A stretch of 64,000 nucleotides of DNA from Streptomyces caatingaensis. GTDB lineage: Bacteria > Actinomycetota > Actinomycetes > Streptomycetales > Streptomycetaceae. The notes below the pieces were generated by a model. That model did no database searches, was not told the DNA's origin, and saw nothing but the letters and a program-made list of their open reading frames with translations. A program made the position numbers and the translations under genes. The stretch lies in assembly GCF_001187435.1 (NCBI RefSeq), contig NZ_LFXA01000009.1, positions 716,922 through 780,921 on the forward strand, read 5' to 3'. Position 1 is the stretch's first letter, and the number at the start of each line of letters is the position of its first letter. Positions 15,664 to 25,524 of the stretch are shown one piece after another.

Positions 15664-16128
15664 GTGCAGGAGCGACTGGACGACCGCGGGACGGGGCTGG
15701 ACCGCGAGCGTCGCGGACTGCTGCGGATCGGGCTGGCCGAGGTCTACAACCCGTCGATGGTCCCGACCTTGAACCCGGGCGACCAGCTCGTCGTCCAGTA
15801 CGGCGCGAGCGTCCGGCCGGGGGACGTGGTGGTGCTGCGGCACCCCTTCCGGCAGGACCTGCTGATCGTCAAGCGCGCCGTGGAACGGCGGGACGGCGGC
15901 TGGTGGGTGACGGGTGACAACCCGCTGGTCGAGAACGACAGCCGGGAGTTCGGCGCGGTGCCCGACGAGCTCGTCGTGGCGCGGGCCTGGGCGCGGCTGC
16001 GGCCGCCGCCGCAGGCCGGTCAGCGCTCGGCGGCCGCGGTGCTGTCCTGGCTGGCGTCGGCCGTGCGGCCGGTGCGCTCCCCGGGGCTGCTGGGGCCGGC
16101 GCTCTCGCGCCGCTTGCGGGCCCGGTAG
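15664..16128 (+). CDS. sodX: nickel SOD maturation protease, S26 signal-peptidase-like
   Basis: The protein is 154 aa from GTG 15664. It is a compact S26-family serine protease with the nucleophile Ser in YNPSMVPTL (S31), Lys general base in DLLIVKRAV (K70), and box E-like GDNPLVENDSREFG. It lacks the transmembrane anchor of ordinary signal peptidases. In Streptomyces this neighbour of sodN (SodX/CbiX-type) removes the SodN leader so that nickel can bind. The last 109 bp overlap the convergent CGNR gene. Confidence 0.93.
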   Translation: MQERLDDRGTGLDRERRGLLRIGLAEVYNPSMVPTLNPGDQLVVQYGASVRPGDVVVLRHPFRQDLLIVKRAVERRDGGWWVTGDNPLVENDSREFGAVPDELVVARAWARLRPPPQAGQRSAAAVLSWLASAVRPVRSPGLLGPALSRRLRAR

Positions 16129-16664
16129 GCGGCGACGTTGGCCCGGGTGGCGCAGCGGTCGGAGCAGTAGCGGCGCGAGCGGTTGGTCGAGGTGTCGAGG
16201 TAGGCGTTGCGGCACGGCGCGGCCTGGCAGATGCCCAGCCGGTCCACGCCCAGCTCGGTGAGGTGCACGGCCAGGCCCATGCAGGCCGTCGCCGTGTAGC
16301 CGGCCGCCGAGTTGGCGGCGTGGTCGGCGATGTGCATGTGCCACAGGGGGCGGCCGTCCTCGTCGCGGTGGCGGTGGCCGGAGATCTGCGGGCTGACCGG
16401 GTACTCCATCAGCAGCGCGTTGAGCAGGTCCACGGCCCGCACCTCGTCGCCCTCGGCCGCGGCCTCGAAGACGGCGCGCAGCCGGGTGCGGACACCGCGC
16501 AGCCGGCCGACGTCGCCGTCGGTGAGCCGGCGGGCCAGCTGCGAGCCGGGGGCGAACAGCGCCGTCCGGGCCGCCTCCACCGAGGTCAGGGAGTCGGTGC
16601 CGCGTACCGGATCCTCGCTGTTGACCAGGCGGACGGCGTGGTCCGAGTAGGAGGACAGTTCCAC
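16020..16664 (-). CDS. CGNR zinc-finger (ABATE-type) putative regulator
   Basis: The protein is 214 aa from GTG 16664; longer frames lack a ribosome site and normal sequence. The N-terminal ABATE-like domain (SSYSDHAVRLVNSEDP) is followed by the C-terminal zinc-finger, seen as CQAAPCRNAYLDTSTNRSRR then YCSDRCATRANVAAYRARKR. The family is thought to be stress-related transcription regulators. It follows sodN/sodX convergently and overlaps sodX by 109 bp. Confidence 0.88.
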   Translation of the reverse strand: MELSSYSDHAVRLVNSEDPVRGTDSLTSVEAARTALFAPGSQLARRLTDGDVGRLRGVRTRLRAVFEAAAEGDEVRAVDLLNALLMEYPVSPQISGHRHRDEDGRPLWHMHIADHAANSAAGYTATACMGLAVHLTELGVDRLGICQAAPCRNAYLDTSTNRSRRYCSDRCATRANVAAYRARKRRESAGPSSPGERTGRTADASQDSTAAAER

Positions 16665-16827
16665 GATGGGGTCTTTCTGAGGTCGGCCCTGGGGTGCCGG
16701 GCGCGCGAGCGGTAATGGATGTCGTTGTACGCAGGGTATTACACCCGGTACGGCGGGCGGCACCGCAGGACGGCGGCGTACGGACAACGCGTCCGCACGC
16801 CGCCGCCGGGGACGGGCGATCCGTCCG

Positions 16828-17589
16828 TCACAGCACCTTCGACAGGAACGACTTCGTGCGCTCGTGCTGCGGATTCGTCAGGATGTCCCGCGGGTTGCCC
16901 GCCTCGACGACCACGCCGTTGTCCATGAAGACCAGCGAGTCGCCCACCTCGCGGGCGAAGCCCATCTCGTGCGTGACGACGATCATCGTCATGCCCTCCT
17001 CGGCGAGCGAGCGCATCACGTCGAGCACGTCGCCCACCAGCTCCGGGTCGAGCGCCGAGGTCGGCTCGTCGAAGAGCATCAGCTTGGGCTCCATGGCCAG
17101 GGCCCGGGCGATGGCCACCCGCTGCTGCTGGCCGCCGGAGAGCTGGGACGGGTAGTTGCCGGCCTTGTCGGCCAGGCCGACCCGGTCGAGCAGCCTCAGC
17201 GCCCGCTCCCGGGCCACCGACTTGGTCTCGCGCTTGACCTGGACCGGCGCCTCCATGACGTTCTCCACGGCCGTCATGTGCGGGAAGAGGTTGAAGCGCT
17301 GGAAGACCATGCCGATGTCGCGGCGCTGCGCGGCGACCTCGCGGTCCTTCAACTCGTAGAGCTTGTTGCCCTGCTGGCGGTAGCCGACCAGCTCGCCGTC
17401 CACGTACAGCCGGCCACCGTTGATCTTCTCCAGGTGGTTGATGCAGCGCAGGAAGGTGGACTTGCCGGAGCCGGAGGGGCCGATGAGGCAGAACACCTCG
17501 CGCGGGGCGACCTCCAGGTCGATCCCCTTGAGGACCTGGACGGGGCCGTAGGACTTGTGGACGCCCTCGGCCTTCACCATGGCGGTCAT
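16828..17589 (-). CDS. polar amino-acid ABC transporter ATPase
   Basis: The protein is 253 aa from ATG 17589 with GGAGGTG upstream. Walker A is GPSGSGKST, the signature LSGGQQQRVAIARAL, Walker B LMLFDEPTSALDPE and the switch His VVTHEMGFA. This is the GlnQ/GluA-type ATPase that powers uptake of polar amino acids. It overlaps the end of the permease gene by 4 bases (ATGA), so permease and ATPase are coupled; the binding protein gene is first in the operon. Confidence 0.95.
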   Translation of the reverse strand: MTAMVKAEGVHKSYGPVQVLKGIDLEVAPREVFCLIGPSGSGKSTFLRCINHLEKINGGRLYVDGELVGYRQQGNKLYELKDREVAAQRRDIGMVFQRFNLFPHMTAVENVMEAPVQVKRETKSVARERALRLLDRVGLADKAGNYPSQLSGGQQQRVAIARALAMEPKLMLFDEPTSALDPELVGDVLDVMRSLAEEGMTMIVVTHEMGFAREVGDSLVFMDNGVVVEAGNPRDILTNPQHERTKSFLSKVL

Positions 17590-18548
17590 GCGGCCCCACC
17601 TCCGACGGCGCTGCGGTTGCTGAGGGACAGGAGGTTGGCCTTCACCTTCTGCCACGGCGTCGGCGGCAGCTGCCGCAACGAGCCGCGCGCGAAGCGCCGT
17701 TCGAGGTAGAACTGGCCGACGCTCAGGACGCTGGTGAGCACCAGGTACCAGGCGGCGGCGAGGATGAGCATCTCGACCGTGGCGCCGGAGGTCTGGCCGA
17801 TGTTGGTGGCCGACTGCAGGAGGTCGTAGTACTGCACGGCGATGACCAGCGAGGTGGTCTTGAGCATGTTGATGAACTCGTTGCCGGTCGGCGGCACGAT
17901 GACCCGCATCGCCTGCGGCAGCACCACCCGGCGCAGCGTCTTGGCGTGGCTCATGCCCAGCGCGTGCGCGGCCTCGGTCTGTCCCTCGTCGACCGACTGG
18001 ATGCCGGCCCGGCAGATCTCGGCCATGTACGCGGCCTCGTTGAGGCCGAGGCCCAGCAGCGCCGCCAGGAACGGCGTCATGAAGGACGACCAGTAGTCCT
18101 TGTAGATCGGCCCGAGGTTGATGAACTCGAAGACCAGGCCCAGGTTGAACCAGAGCAGCAGTTGCACGTAGACCGGGGTGCCGCGGAAGAACCAGATGTA
18201 GAACCACGCGACGGCCGACGTCACCGGGTTCTTCGACAGCCGCATCACCGCGAGGACGATGCCGAGGACGACGCCCAGCACCATCGACAGGATGGTGATG
18301 GTGATGGTGTTGCGGACGCCCTTGAGGATGTCCGCGTTGAAGAAGTAGTCGGGGACGGCGCCCCAGTTGAGCTTGCCCTGGGCGAACGCGTTGATCAGGA
18401 GGGCGAGGACGGCGAGGGCGACGGCGGCGGCCACCCAGCGGCCGAAGTGCCGTACGGGGATGGCCTTCAGGGTCTCGGGGGCGGTGGAGGCAGCGGCGGA
18501 CGGCCGTTCGTCCTCGGGCTCCCGGCCCTTGTCGGTGTCGATGGTCAC
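17586..18548 (-). CDS. polar amino-acid ABC transporter permease
   Basis: The protein is 320 aa from GTG 18548. A charged N-terminal tail of about 35 residues precedes at least five membrane segments. The EAA loop is EAAHALGMSHAKTLRRVVLP, and the family motif FRGTPVYVQLLLWF places it in the HisM/GlnP group. Only one permease gene is present, so it should form a homodimer. The tail after the last segment is long and basic. Gene order is binding protein, permease, ATPase. Confidence 0.94.
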   Translation of the reverse strand: MTIDTDKGREPEDERPSAAASTAPETLKAIPVRHFGRWVAAAVALAVLALLINAFAQGKLNWGAVPDYFFNADILKGVRNTITITILSMVLGVVLGIVLAVMRLSKNPVTSAVAWFYIWFFRGTPVYVQLLLWFNLGLVFEFINLGPIYKDYWSSFMTPFLAALLGLGLNEAAYMAEICRAGIQSVDEGQTEAAHALGMSHAKTLRRVVLPQAMRVIVPPTGNEFINMLKTTSLVIAVQYYDLLQSATNIGQTSGATVEMLILAAAWYLVLTSVLSVGQFYLERRFARGSLRQLPPTPWQKVKANLLSLSNRSAVGGGAA

Positions 18549-18582
18549 GGAGGGGGCCTTTCAGCGAGCGGTAGGGGCGGGG

Positions 18583-19554
18583 TCAGGAGCCACCGTTGAT
18601 CCTGGCCTCCTTCACGGCCCCCGCCGAGACCCCCCACTTGTCCAGGATCTTGGCGTACTCGCCGTTCTTGATGATGTTGTCGAGGCCCGCCTTGATGGCG
18701 TCCCGCAGCTGCGTCTGGTCCTTGGCGGTCGCGATGCCGTACGGGGCGGCCTCCACCTGGTCGCCCACGATCTCGAAGTCGTTGCCGCCGCCGGAGGTCT
18801 TCACGGCGTACGCCGCGACCGGGAAGTCGCTGGCCGCGGCGTCGGCGCCGCCGCTGCGCAGCCGGGTCTGGGCGAGGATGTCGGTGTCGAACGCCTCGAT
18901 GGAGATCTTCTTGTCGTCGCCGCACTTCTCGGACTGCTGCTTGGTGAGGTTGTGCGAGACCGTGCCGCGCTGCACCACGACCTTCTTGCCGCACAGGTCC
19001 GACCAGCCCTTGATGCTCTGGGTCTTGCCCTTGGGGGTGTAGAGGGAGACACCGGCCTGGAAGTAGTCGACGAAGTCGAGGCCCTGGCCGACCTGTTTCT
19101 TGGTGTCGGGGTCGATCCCGTTCTGGCGGTCCTTGGTGTCGGTCATGGCCGACATGGCCACGTCGTAGCGCTTGGAGCGCAGGCCCGCGACGAGGGTGTC
19201 GAAGGTGGCGTTGTTGAACTCGAAGCGGACGCCGAGCTGTTTGCCGATCGCGTCGGCGATGTCGGGGTCCATGCCGACGGTCCTGCCGTCCTTCTTGAAC
19301 TCGACGGGCGGGTAGGCGATGTCGGAGCCGACCCGGACGACCCGGGAGCTCTTGACCGACTGCGGCAGCTTGTCGAAGAGCGGGGCGGAGGCGCCCGCGG
19401 AGCCGGAGGAGCCGTCCCCGTCCTTGGGGTGGTTCTTGGTCTGGTCGCCGCAGCCGGTCAGCACGAGGGCGAGGGCGCCGGCGACCGCGATCGCGCCGGC
19501 GGCGGCCGAGCGGTTCCTGGCGGCGGCCGGGCGAGGGGTGGTGCTTGCGGTCAT
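18583..19554 (-). CDS. amino-acid ABC transporter substrate-binding lipoprotein
   Basis: The protein is 323 aa from ATG 19554 (AGGAGGA upstream). It has a lipoprotein signal with lipobox LVLTGC and a Gly/Ser linker. A SBP_bac_3 domain begins at RVVRVGSDIAYPPVEFK and includes GMDPDIADAIGKQLGVRFEF and FDTLVAGLRSKRYDV. Features match glutamate/glutamine or cystine type binding proteins; the precise substrate is unknown. It is first in the three-gene transporter operon. Confidence 0.94.
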   Translation of the reverse strand: MTASTTPRPAAARNRSAAAGAIAVAGALALVLTGCGDQTKNHPKDGDGSSGSAGASAPLFDKLPQSVKSSRVVRVGSDIAYPPVEFKKDGRTVGMDPDIADAIGKQLGVRFEFNNATFDTLVAGLRSKRYDVAMSAMTDTKDRQNGIDPDTKKQVGQGLDFVDYFQAGVSLYTPKGKTQSIKGWSDLCGKKVVVQRGTVSHNLTKQQSEKCGDDKKISIEAFDTDILAQTRLRSGGADAAASDFPVAAYAVKTSGGGNDFEIVGDQVEAAPYGIATAKDQTQLRDAIKAGLDNIIKNGEYAKILDKWGVSAGAVKEARINGGS

Positions 19555-20142
19555 TGCTGGTTCCTCCTGCGGGTGAGGGGATAGCCGACTCTTCACACGG
19601 ACTTCACGCGATCTGCACCCCACGGCCGTGAGCACACTTTTCCGGCGGCCGCGACCTCGGGTGTTTGGGGCATCTTGCCATCTGGACTACACCCTTCGGG
19701 GGGCTCGCAATGTCAAAATCGGATAACGGGATGACCCTGTTCCTGGAGCGGATTGTTCGGGTTGTGGAGCACCGGTGACCGTTTCGGTGGGGATCTTGAA
19801 CGAGACGCATCTCACGGGCTCCTCGTCTCACTTCCTGGACGCGGGGCACCGGCCGGCACCGCCCGCCCGCGGGCCCGCACGTGCCGTGGCGCACATCCGC
19901 GGATCTCACTCGTCGGCCGTAGCGCTCATCCGGTAGAAAGGGCGGTTACACCCCGTACCCGGGGCCAGGGCGCGTTGTGCGGCGCGCCCGCGTGTCCGTA
20001 CCACCCCGGCCGCGCCCCACGTGGCGCGGCCGTTCCGCTTCGTGGACCACCGCGGGGCCGGGTTCCGGACGCATGCCCGACGCCGCCTCGCAACCGGGGG
20101 CGGCTACCCTCGATGGAAATTACGACAAAGGGGTCTAATAAA
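19555..20142. promoter_or_regulatory. divergent intergenic region, transporter versus malic enzyme
   Basis: This 588-bp stretch has no convincing gene; the open frames have poor starts. A minus-strand promoter candidate is TTGACA-like (complement of 19711-19716, one base offset in this DNA) with TGTAGT (complement of 19686-19691) at 19-bp spacing, pointing at the transporter. Near the malic enzyme, AAAGGGG lies about 10 bases before its GTG. The unusual length may hide a small regulator or RNA that I cannot identify. Confidence 0.35.
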
Positions 20143-21357
<1,215 letters not shown>

Positions 21358-21429
21358 GGCACGCGTGGGGGAGGGGCCGGACGCCCGGGGGTGTCCGGCC
21401 CCTTCTGCGGGGGGCCGCCCATGCCGGTG

Positions 21430-21466
21430 CCGGCCGGAGCGGTCCGCCGCGGACCGCTCCGGCCGG
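21430..21466. terminator. 16-bp stem-loop terminator after malic enzyme
   Basis: Bases 21430-21445 pair perfectly with 21451-21466 around a 5-base loop, 73 bp past the malic enzyme stop. It lies between two convergent genes and may serve both. Confidence 0.7.
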
Positions 21467-21511
21467 GCGGGCGACCGCTGTTCGGGGGCGGGCGACCGCA
21501 CGCCGGGGCGG

Positions 21512-21571
21512 CGGCCGCCGGTCACAACAGGCCCCGCCGGGTACAGCAGCCGGCCGCCGGTCACAACAGGC
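21512..21571. repeat. 21-bp intergenic direct repeat
   Basis: The 21-bp unit starting cggccgccggtcacaacagg (its last base is c) lies at 21512-21532 and 21551-21571, a 39-bp period. Two copies of gggcgaccgc also lie just upstream (about 21467 and 21490). It looks like a decaying tandem duplication in the spacer between convergent genes. No function is evident. Confidence 0.6.
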
Positions 21572-21618
21572 GCCGCGGTCAGGAGAGTCGAGCGTCGGGC
21601 AGGACGGCCGGCCACCGG

Positions 21619-22938
21619 TCAGGGCAGCCGGCGCAGAAAGACGTCGCCCGTATCGTTCGTGTCGCCGGGGACGAGGTTGCGCGCCCAGCTGTCGAAGGGC
21701 ACCCGGTGCCCCGACCGGTCGACCGAGATGTTGCCCGAGGCGGCGTCGCCCTGGGCCCCCTCGGCCGAGACGTCCACCCGCTCGGTCACGCCGGTGCGCA
21801 GGTCCCGGACGTAGACGCCCCGCCGGCCGGGGGAGCCCGGCACGATGCCGTCCGGGTCCGACGTGAAGAACACCCGGCGGCCGTCCGGCGCCATGACCGG
21901 GTCCGAGCAGTCGCCCTCGGTCGGAGAGCCGTCCCGGGCCAGGTTCACCCGCCGCGTGGAGCCGGTGCGCAGGTCGGTGACGTAGCAGTCCCGGACGCCG
22001 GTCGTGCCATGGGCCGGGCCCGGCACGATGCCCGGGGTCGCGGAGGAGAAGGCCGCGTACCGCCCGTCCGGGCCGAGGCTCGCCCGGAGCACCGTCTCGG
22101 CCGCCCTGCCGTCCCGGGTCCGGGCCGCCGGCAGGGTGCGACCGGTGCGCAGGTCGTGGACGTAGAAGCTGGACGAGGGCCAGGAATGGGTCCTCGGCGC
22201 CCCCAGGTTGTCGGCCGGCGAGTGGAAGCCGACCCGGCCGCCGTCGGCGCTGATCACCGGCCAGTGCGACAGCGCGTTCGCCGGGCTGCCGTCGGAGGCG
22301 ACGCTCACCCGCCGGGTGGTGTGCCGCCGCCGGTCCCGCACGTACACGTGCCACTCGCGCGACCCTCCGCCGGGGACGAGATCGGTGCGGTCGGAGGTGA
22401 AGGCGACGTACCGTCCGTCGGCACTGATCGCGGGGGACGTCGCGTAGCCCTTGCCGTTCTCCGCGCCCAGCAGGGGCTCGGTCCGGCCGGTCAGCCGGTC
22501 GCGGACGTAGACGTGCTGGTCCGTGACGTGCCCGGGCCCGTTCTGCTCGGCGGTGGAGGAGAAGGCGACGTACCGGCCGGTCGCGCTGAGCGAGAACGCG
22601 TCCACCCAACGCAGGCCGGGATCGGACCCGTTCCCCACGTTGGCCTGCTCGACGGCCCCGGTCCGCAGGTCCTTGAGGTAGAGCTTCCGGGTGTGCGGCG
22701 CGTCGGGCGGCAGCGTGGTGGCGCGGGAGAGGAACGCCGCGTAGCGTCCGTCGGCGCTGATCGCCGGCTCGGACGACGAGGCGTTCCCCTGCGTGCCGTC
22801 CGCCGCCACGCTCACCCGCTCGATGCGGGGACGGGGATGCGCCGAGGCGCCGGGCGCGGCCCCCGGCACGGCCGCGGGCAAGGCGGCGGCGCAGGCCCCA
22901 AGCGCCGCGGCGAGCACGGCGATTCGTCTGGAACGCAT
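21619..22938 (-). CDS. secreted TolB/WD40-like beta-propeller protein
   Basis: The protein is 439 aa from ATG 22938 (GGAGGGG upstream). It has a Sec signal peptide (RSRRIAVLAAALGACAAALP...ASA), then about seven repeats of 50-60 residues. These carry the pattern SADGRYAAF, followed by YVRDLRTGRT and RVSVASDG, which is the PD40/TolB-type propeller. No catalytic domain is attached. It is predicted to be an extracellular scaffold or binding protein. Its gene stands alone, convergent with the malic enzyme. Confidence 0.88.
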   Translation of the reverse strand: MRSRRIAVLAAALGACAAALPAAVPGAAPGASAHPRPRIERVSVAADGTQGNASSSEPAISADGRYAAFLSRATTLPPDAPHTRKLYLKDLRTGAVEQANVGNGSDPGLRWVDAFSLSATGRYVAFSSTAEQNGPGHVTDQHVYVRDRLTGRTEPLLGAENGKGYATSPAISADGRYVAFTSDRTDLVPGGGSREWHVYVRDRRRHTTRRVSVASDGSPANALSHWPVISADGGRVGFHSPADNLGAPRTHSWPSSSFYVHDLRTGRTLPAARTRDGRAAETVLRASLGPDGRYAAFSSATPGIVPGPAHGTTGVRDCYVTDLRTGSTRRVNLARDGSPTEGDCSDPVMAPDGRRVFFTSDPDGIVPGSPGRRGVYVRDLRTGVTERVDVSAEGAQGDAASGNISVDRSGHRVPFDSWARNLVPGDTNDTGDVFLRRLP

Positions 22939-23082
22939 GATTCCCCTCCGGGGTGCCGCTCGGACGTGGGCCGGGGCAGCCAACCCCGCGGGGGCGCGGC
23001 CGGTCAACGGGGACGGAGTGCCTCCGGCCGCGGATACGGCCGTTGGGGGAGCGCACCCTGGACGGTGGGCGCCGTGCGGGGC

Positions 23083-23095
23083 TAGGTTCGGATCA
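23083..23095 (+). promoter_or_regulatory. leaderless-type promoter, -10 TAGGTT
   Basis: TAGGTT lies exactly six bases before ATG 23095 and there is no ribosome site between. This spacing puts the transcription start at the A of ATG, as in Streptomyces leaderless genes. The same arrangement occurs before 27410 and 61640. Confidence 0.5.
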
Positions 23096-24057
23096 TGTTC
23101 GCCGCCTACGCCGCCCGTATCGACCGCGACCAGCCGCTCAGCGGACTCGAGTTGGGCGACCGCCCCGAGCCCGAGCGGCGGCCCGGCTGGACGACCGTCA
23201 CCGTCAAGGCCGCCTCCCTCAACCACCACGACCTGTGGACGCTGCGCGGCGTGGGGATCGACGAGGGCGCCCTGCCCATGATCCTCGGCTGCGACGCCGC
23301 TGGGATCGACGAGGACGGCAACGAGGTCGTCGTCCACTCCGTCATCGGCGAGACCGGCCACGGCGTCGCGCCGGGCGAGAAGCGCTCCCTGCTCACCGAG
23401 CGCTACCAGGGCGCGTTCGCCGAGCGGGTCTCCGTCCCCGTCTGGAACCTGCTGCCCAAGCCCGAGGAGCTCTCCTTCGAGGAGGCCACCTGTCTGCCGA
23501 CCGCCTGGCTCACCGCGTACCGGATGCTCTTCACCAACGCGGGCGTCCGGCCGGGCCAGAGCGTCCTGGTGCAGGGGGCCGGCGGCGGGGTGGCCACGGC
23601 CGCGATCGTGCTCGGCGCGGCGGCCGGGCTGCGCGTCTTCGCCACCAGCCGGGACGAGGCCAAGCGGCGCCGCGCCGTCGAACTGGGCGCCGAGGCCGCC
23701 TTCGAGGCGGGGGCGCGGCTGCCGCACCGGATGGACGCGATCGTCGAGACCGTCGGCGCGGCGACCTGGTCGCACTCGGTCAAGTCCCTCAAGCCGGGCG
23801 GCGTCATCGTCATCTCGGGCGCCACCAGCGGCCCCAACCCGCCCGCCGCCGAACTCACGCGCATCTTCTACCACGAGCTCAAGGTCGTCGGCTCGACCAT
23901 GGGCACCAAGGACGAACTGGCCGACCTGATGGACTTCTGCGCCGCCACCGGCGTCCGGCCGGTGATCGACTCGGTGCTGCCGCTCGACCGGGTGCGCGAG
24001 GGGTTCGAAAGGATGGCCGGGGGCGAGCTGTTCGGGAAGGTCGTCGTGACGGTATGA
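23095..24057 (+). CDS. MDR-family zinc-type dehydrogenase / quinone oxidoreductase
   Basis: The protein is 320 aa. The GroES-like N-terminal domain carries SLNHHDLWTLRG and ILGCDAAGIDEDGNEV; the Rossmann domain has VLVQGAGGGVATAAIVLG. The structural-zinc Cys cluster of full alcohol dehydrogenases is absent, so it resembles quinone oxidoreductases using NADPH. Start ATG 23095 appears leaderless. It is followed after 7 bp by the GH5 gene, perhaps one operon, though no functional link is obvious. Confidence 0.9.
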   Translation: MFAAYAARIDRDQPLSGLELGDRPEPERRPGWTTVTVKAASLNHHDLWTLRGVGIDEGALPMILGCDAAGIDEDGNEVVVHSVIGETGHGVAPGEKRSLLTERYQGAFAERVSVPVWNLLPKPEELSFEEATCLPTAWLTAYRMLFTNAGVRPGQSVLVQGAGGGVATAAIVLGAAAGLRVFATSRDEAKRRRAVELGAEAAFEAGARLPHRMDAIVETVGAATWSHSVKSLKPGGVIVISGATSGPNPPAAELTRIFYHELKVVGSTMGTKDELADLMDFCAATGVRPVIDSVLPLDRVREGFERMAGGELFGKVVVTV

Positions 24058-24064
24058 CCGTGGG

Positions 24065-25447
24065 ATGCGGACGAGACGCCTGTGGGGTGCGGGGCTTGTC
24101 CTCGCGCTGACGCTGCTGCTTCCCTCTCCCGCCGCCGCCGTGCCCGGTGACGGCATCCCGCCGCTGACCGACGAGCACGGCCGGGCCCTGACCCTGCGCG
24201 GCTGGAACCTCGCCGACAAGGAGCACCGCGGCGACGCGGCCCTCTCGGCCATCACCGAGCGCGACCTCCGGGACATGGCCGGCCACGGCTTCGACTTCGC
24301 GCGGCTCGCGGTCTTCTGGGACGACCTGGAACCGCGCCCGGGGCGGTACAGCGAGCGCTACCTGCGGAAGGTCGAGCGCGTGCTGGACTGGGCCGCGCGG
24401 TACCGGATCCGCGTCGTCATCGACGCCCACCAGGACGTCTACGGGCCCGCGTTCGGCGGGCACCGGGGCATTCCGGAGTGGGCGACGCGGACGGACGGGC
24501 TGCCGTGGCGGCCGCACCCCGGCGACTGGTTCGCCGAATACTTCGAACCCGGCGTCCAGGCCGCGTTCGAGCACCTCTACGAGGACCCCGACCTGCGGCG
24601 CGCGCAGGAGCGCATGTGGGCGGTGCTGGCCGGACGGCTGGGCCGCCATCCGGCGGTGTTCGGCTACGACCTGATCAACGAGCCGATGGGGAGGATGCGG
24701 CCGGGCGAGCACCTGCCGGACGCGGCGCGGCGCGTGGAGTCGACGCAGGTGACGCCGATGTACGACCGCCTGGCGGCGGCGATCCGGTCCGCCGACGGGG
24801 ACCGGCGCCACTGGCTCTTCGTCGAACCGACGCCGGTGGTGGGCGAGGGCGTCCCGACGGCCCTGGGGCGGATCCACGACCCCGCCGGGAAGGTCGTCTA
24901 CGCGCCGCACTTCTACAACTCCGCGATGGAGACGGGCGCGGACTACGACCCGTCGGCCGGCTGGGTGGCGGCGTACGAGGCGGCCGTCGTGCGCTATCCG
25001 CGGGAGCGGCAGGTGCCCGTGGTGGTGGGGGAGTGGGGTCCGCCGGACAGTTCGCTGCCGGGGATGGCGCGGTACTACGCCGACGCGCTGCGGTCGTTGG
25101 GGCGGTACGGGAGCGGGTGGGCGGGGTGGGAGTGGTGTTACGGCGGCGGGTACTGCGCGGTGGACGAGGGCGGGCGGTTCCGGCCCAACAAGGAGCGGAC
25201 CGTGGGGGGTTACGCGGTGGCCGTGGCGGGGGCGGTGCGGGGGCTGTCCTACGACGAGGGGCGGTTCCGGCTGGAGTACGTGACGGGCGGTACGGGGGTG
25301 ACCGAGGTGTCGGTCGGGCGGGGGCGTCTCGAGGTCGCCGGGCCGGTGGTGGTGCGCTCGGGGGAGCGGGGCCGGGTGTTTCTGCGGGCGCTCCGGGCGG
25401 GTGCGCTGGTGAGGGTGACGGTGACCGGCCCGTCCGGCACTCGATGA
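24065..25447 (+). CDS. secreted GH5 glycosidase (endoglycosylceramidase-like)
   Basis: The protein is 460 aa with a Sec signal peptide (RTRRLWGAGLVLALTLLLP...AAA). The GH5 barrel has RGWNLADKEH, VVIDAHQDVYGPAFGG, the acid/base Glu E206 in DLINEPMG and the nucleophile Glu E323 in VVVGEWGPP. DAHQD with an aromatic tail is typical of the endoglycoceramidase branch of GH5, not true cellulases; substrate is unproven. A C-terminal beta domain (about residues 385-460) completes the fold. Codons become very G-rich toward the end. Confidence 0.9.
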   Translation: MRTRRLWGAGLVLALTLLLPSPAAAVPGDGIPPLTDEHGRALTLRGWNLADKEHRGDAALSAITERDLRDMAGHGFDFARLAVFWDDLEPRPGRYSERYLRKVERVLDWAARYRIRVVIDAHQDVYGPAFGGHRGIPEWATRTDGLPWRPHPGDWFAEYFEPGVQAAFEHLYEDPDLRRAQERMWAVLAGRLGRHPAVFGYDLINEPMGRMRPGEHLPDAARRVESTQVTPMYDRLAAAIRSADGDRRHWLFVEPTPVVGEGVPTALGRIHDPAGKVVYAPHFYNSAMETGADYDPSAGWVAAYEAAVVRYPRERQVPVVVGEWGPPDSSLPGMARYYADALRSLGRYGSGWAGWEWCYGGGYCAVDEGGRFRPNKERTVGGYAVAVAGAVRGLSYDEGRFRLEYVTGGTGVTEVSVGRGRLEVAGPVVVRSGERGRVFLRALRAGALVRVTVTGPSGTR

Positions 25448-25465
25448 CGCCGCGGCGGCGCGCGA

Positions 25466-25513
25466 GGGGCGCCCTCCTCCGGAGGGGAGGGCGGGGCCCG
25501 GCCCGGGCGCCCC
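25466..25513. terminator. stem-loop between convergent GH5 and PadR genes
   Basis: Bases 25466-25474 and 25505-25513 form a 9-bp G/C stem; the enclosed segment itself folds (cgccctcctcc against ggaggggagggcg). It is located between two convergent stop codons and so is a likely bidirectional terminator. Confidence 0.5.
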
Positions 25514-25524
25514 GCGCCCCACGG

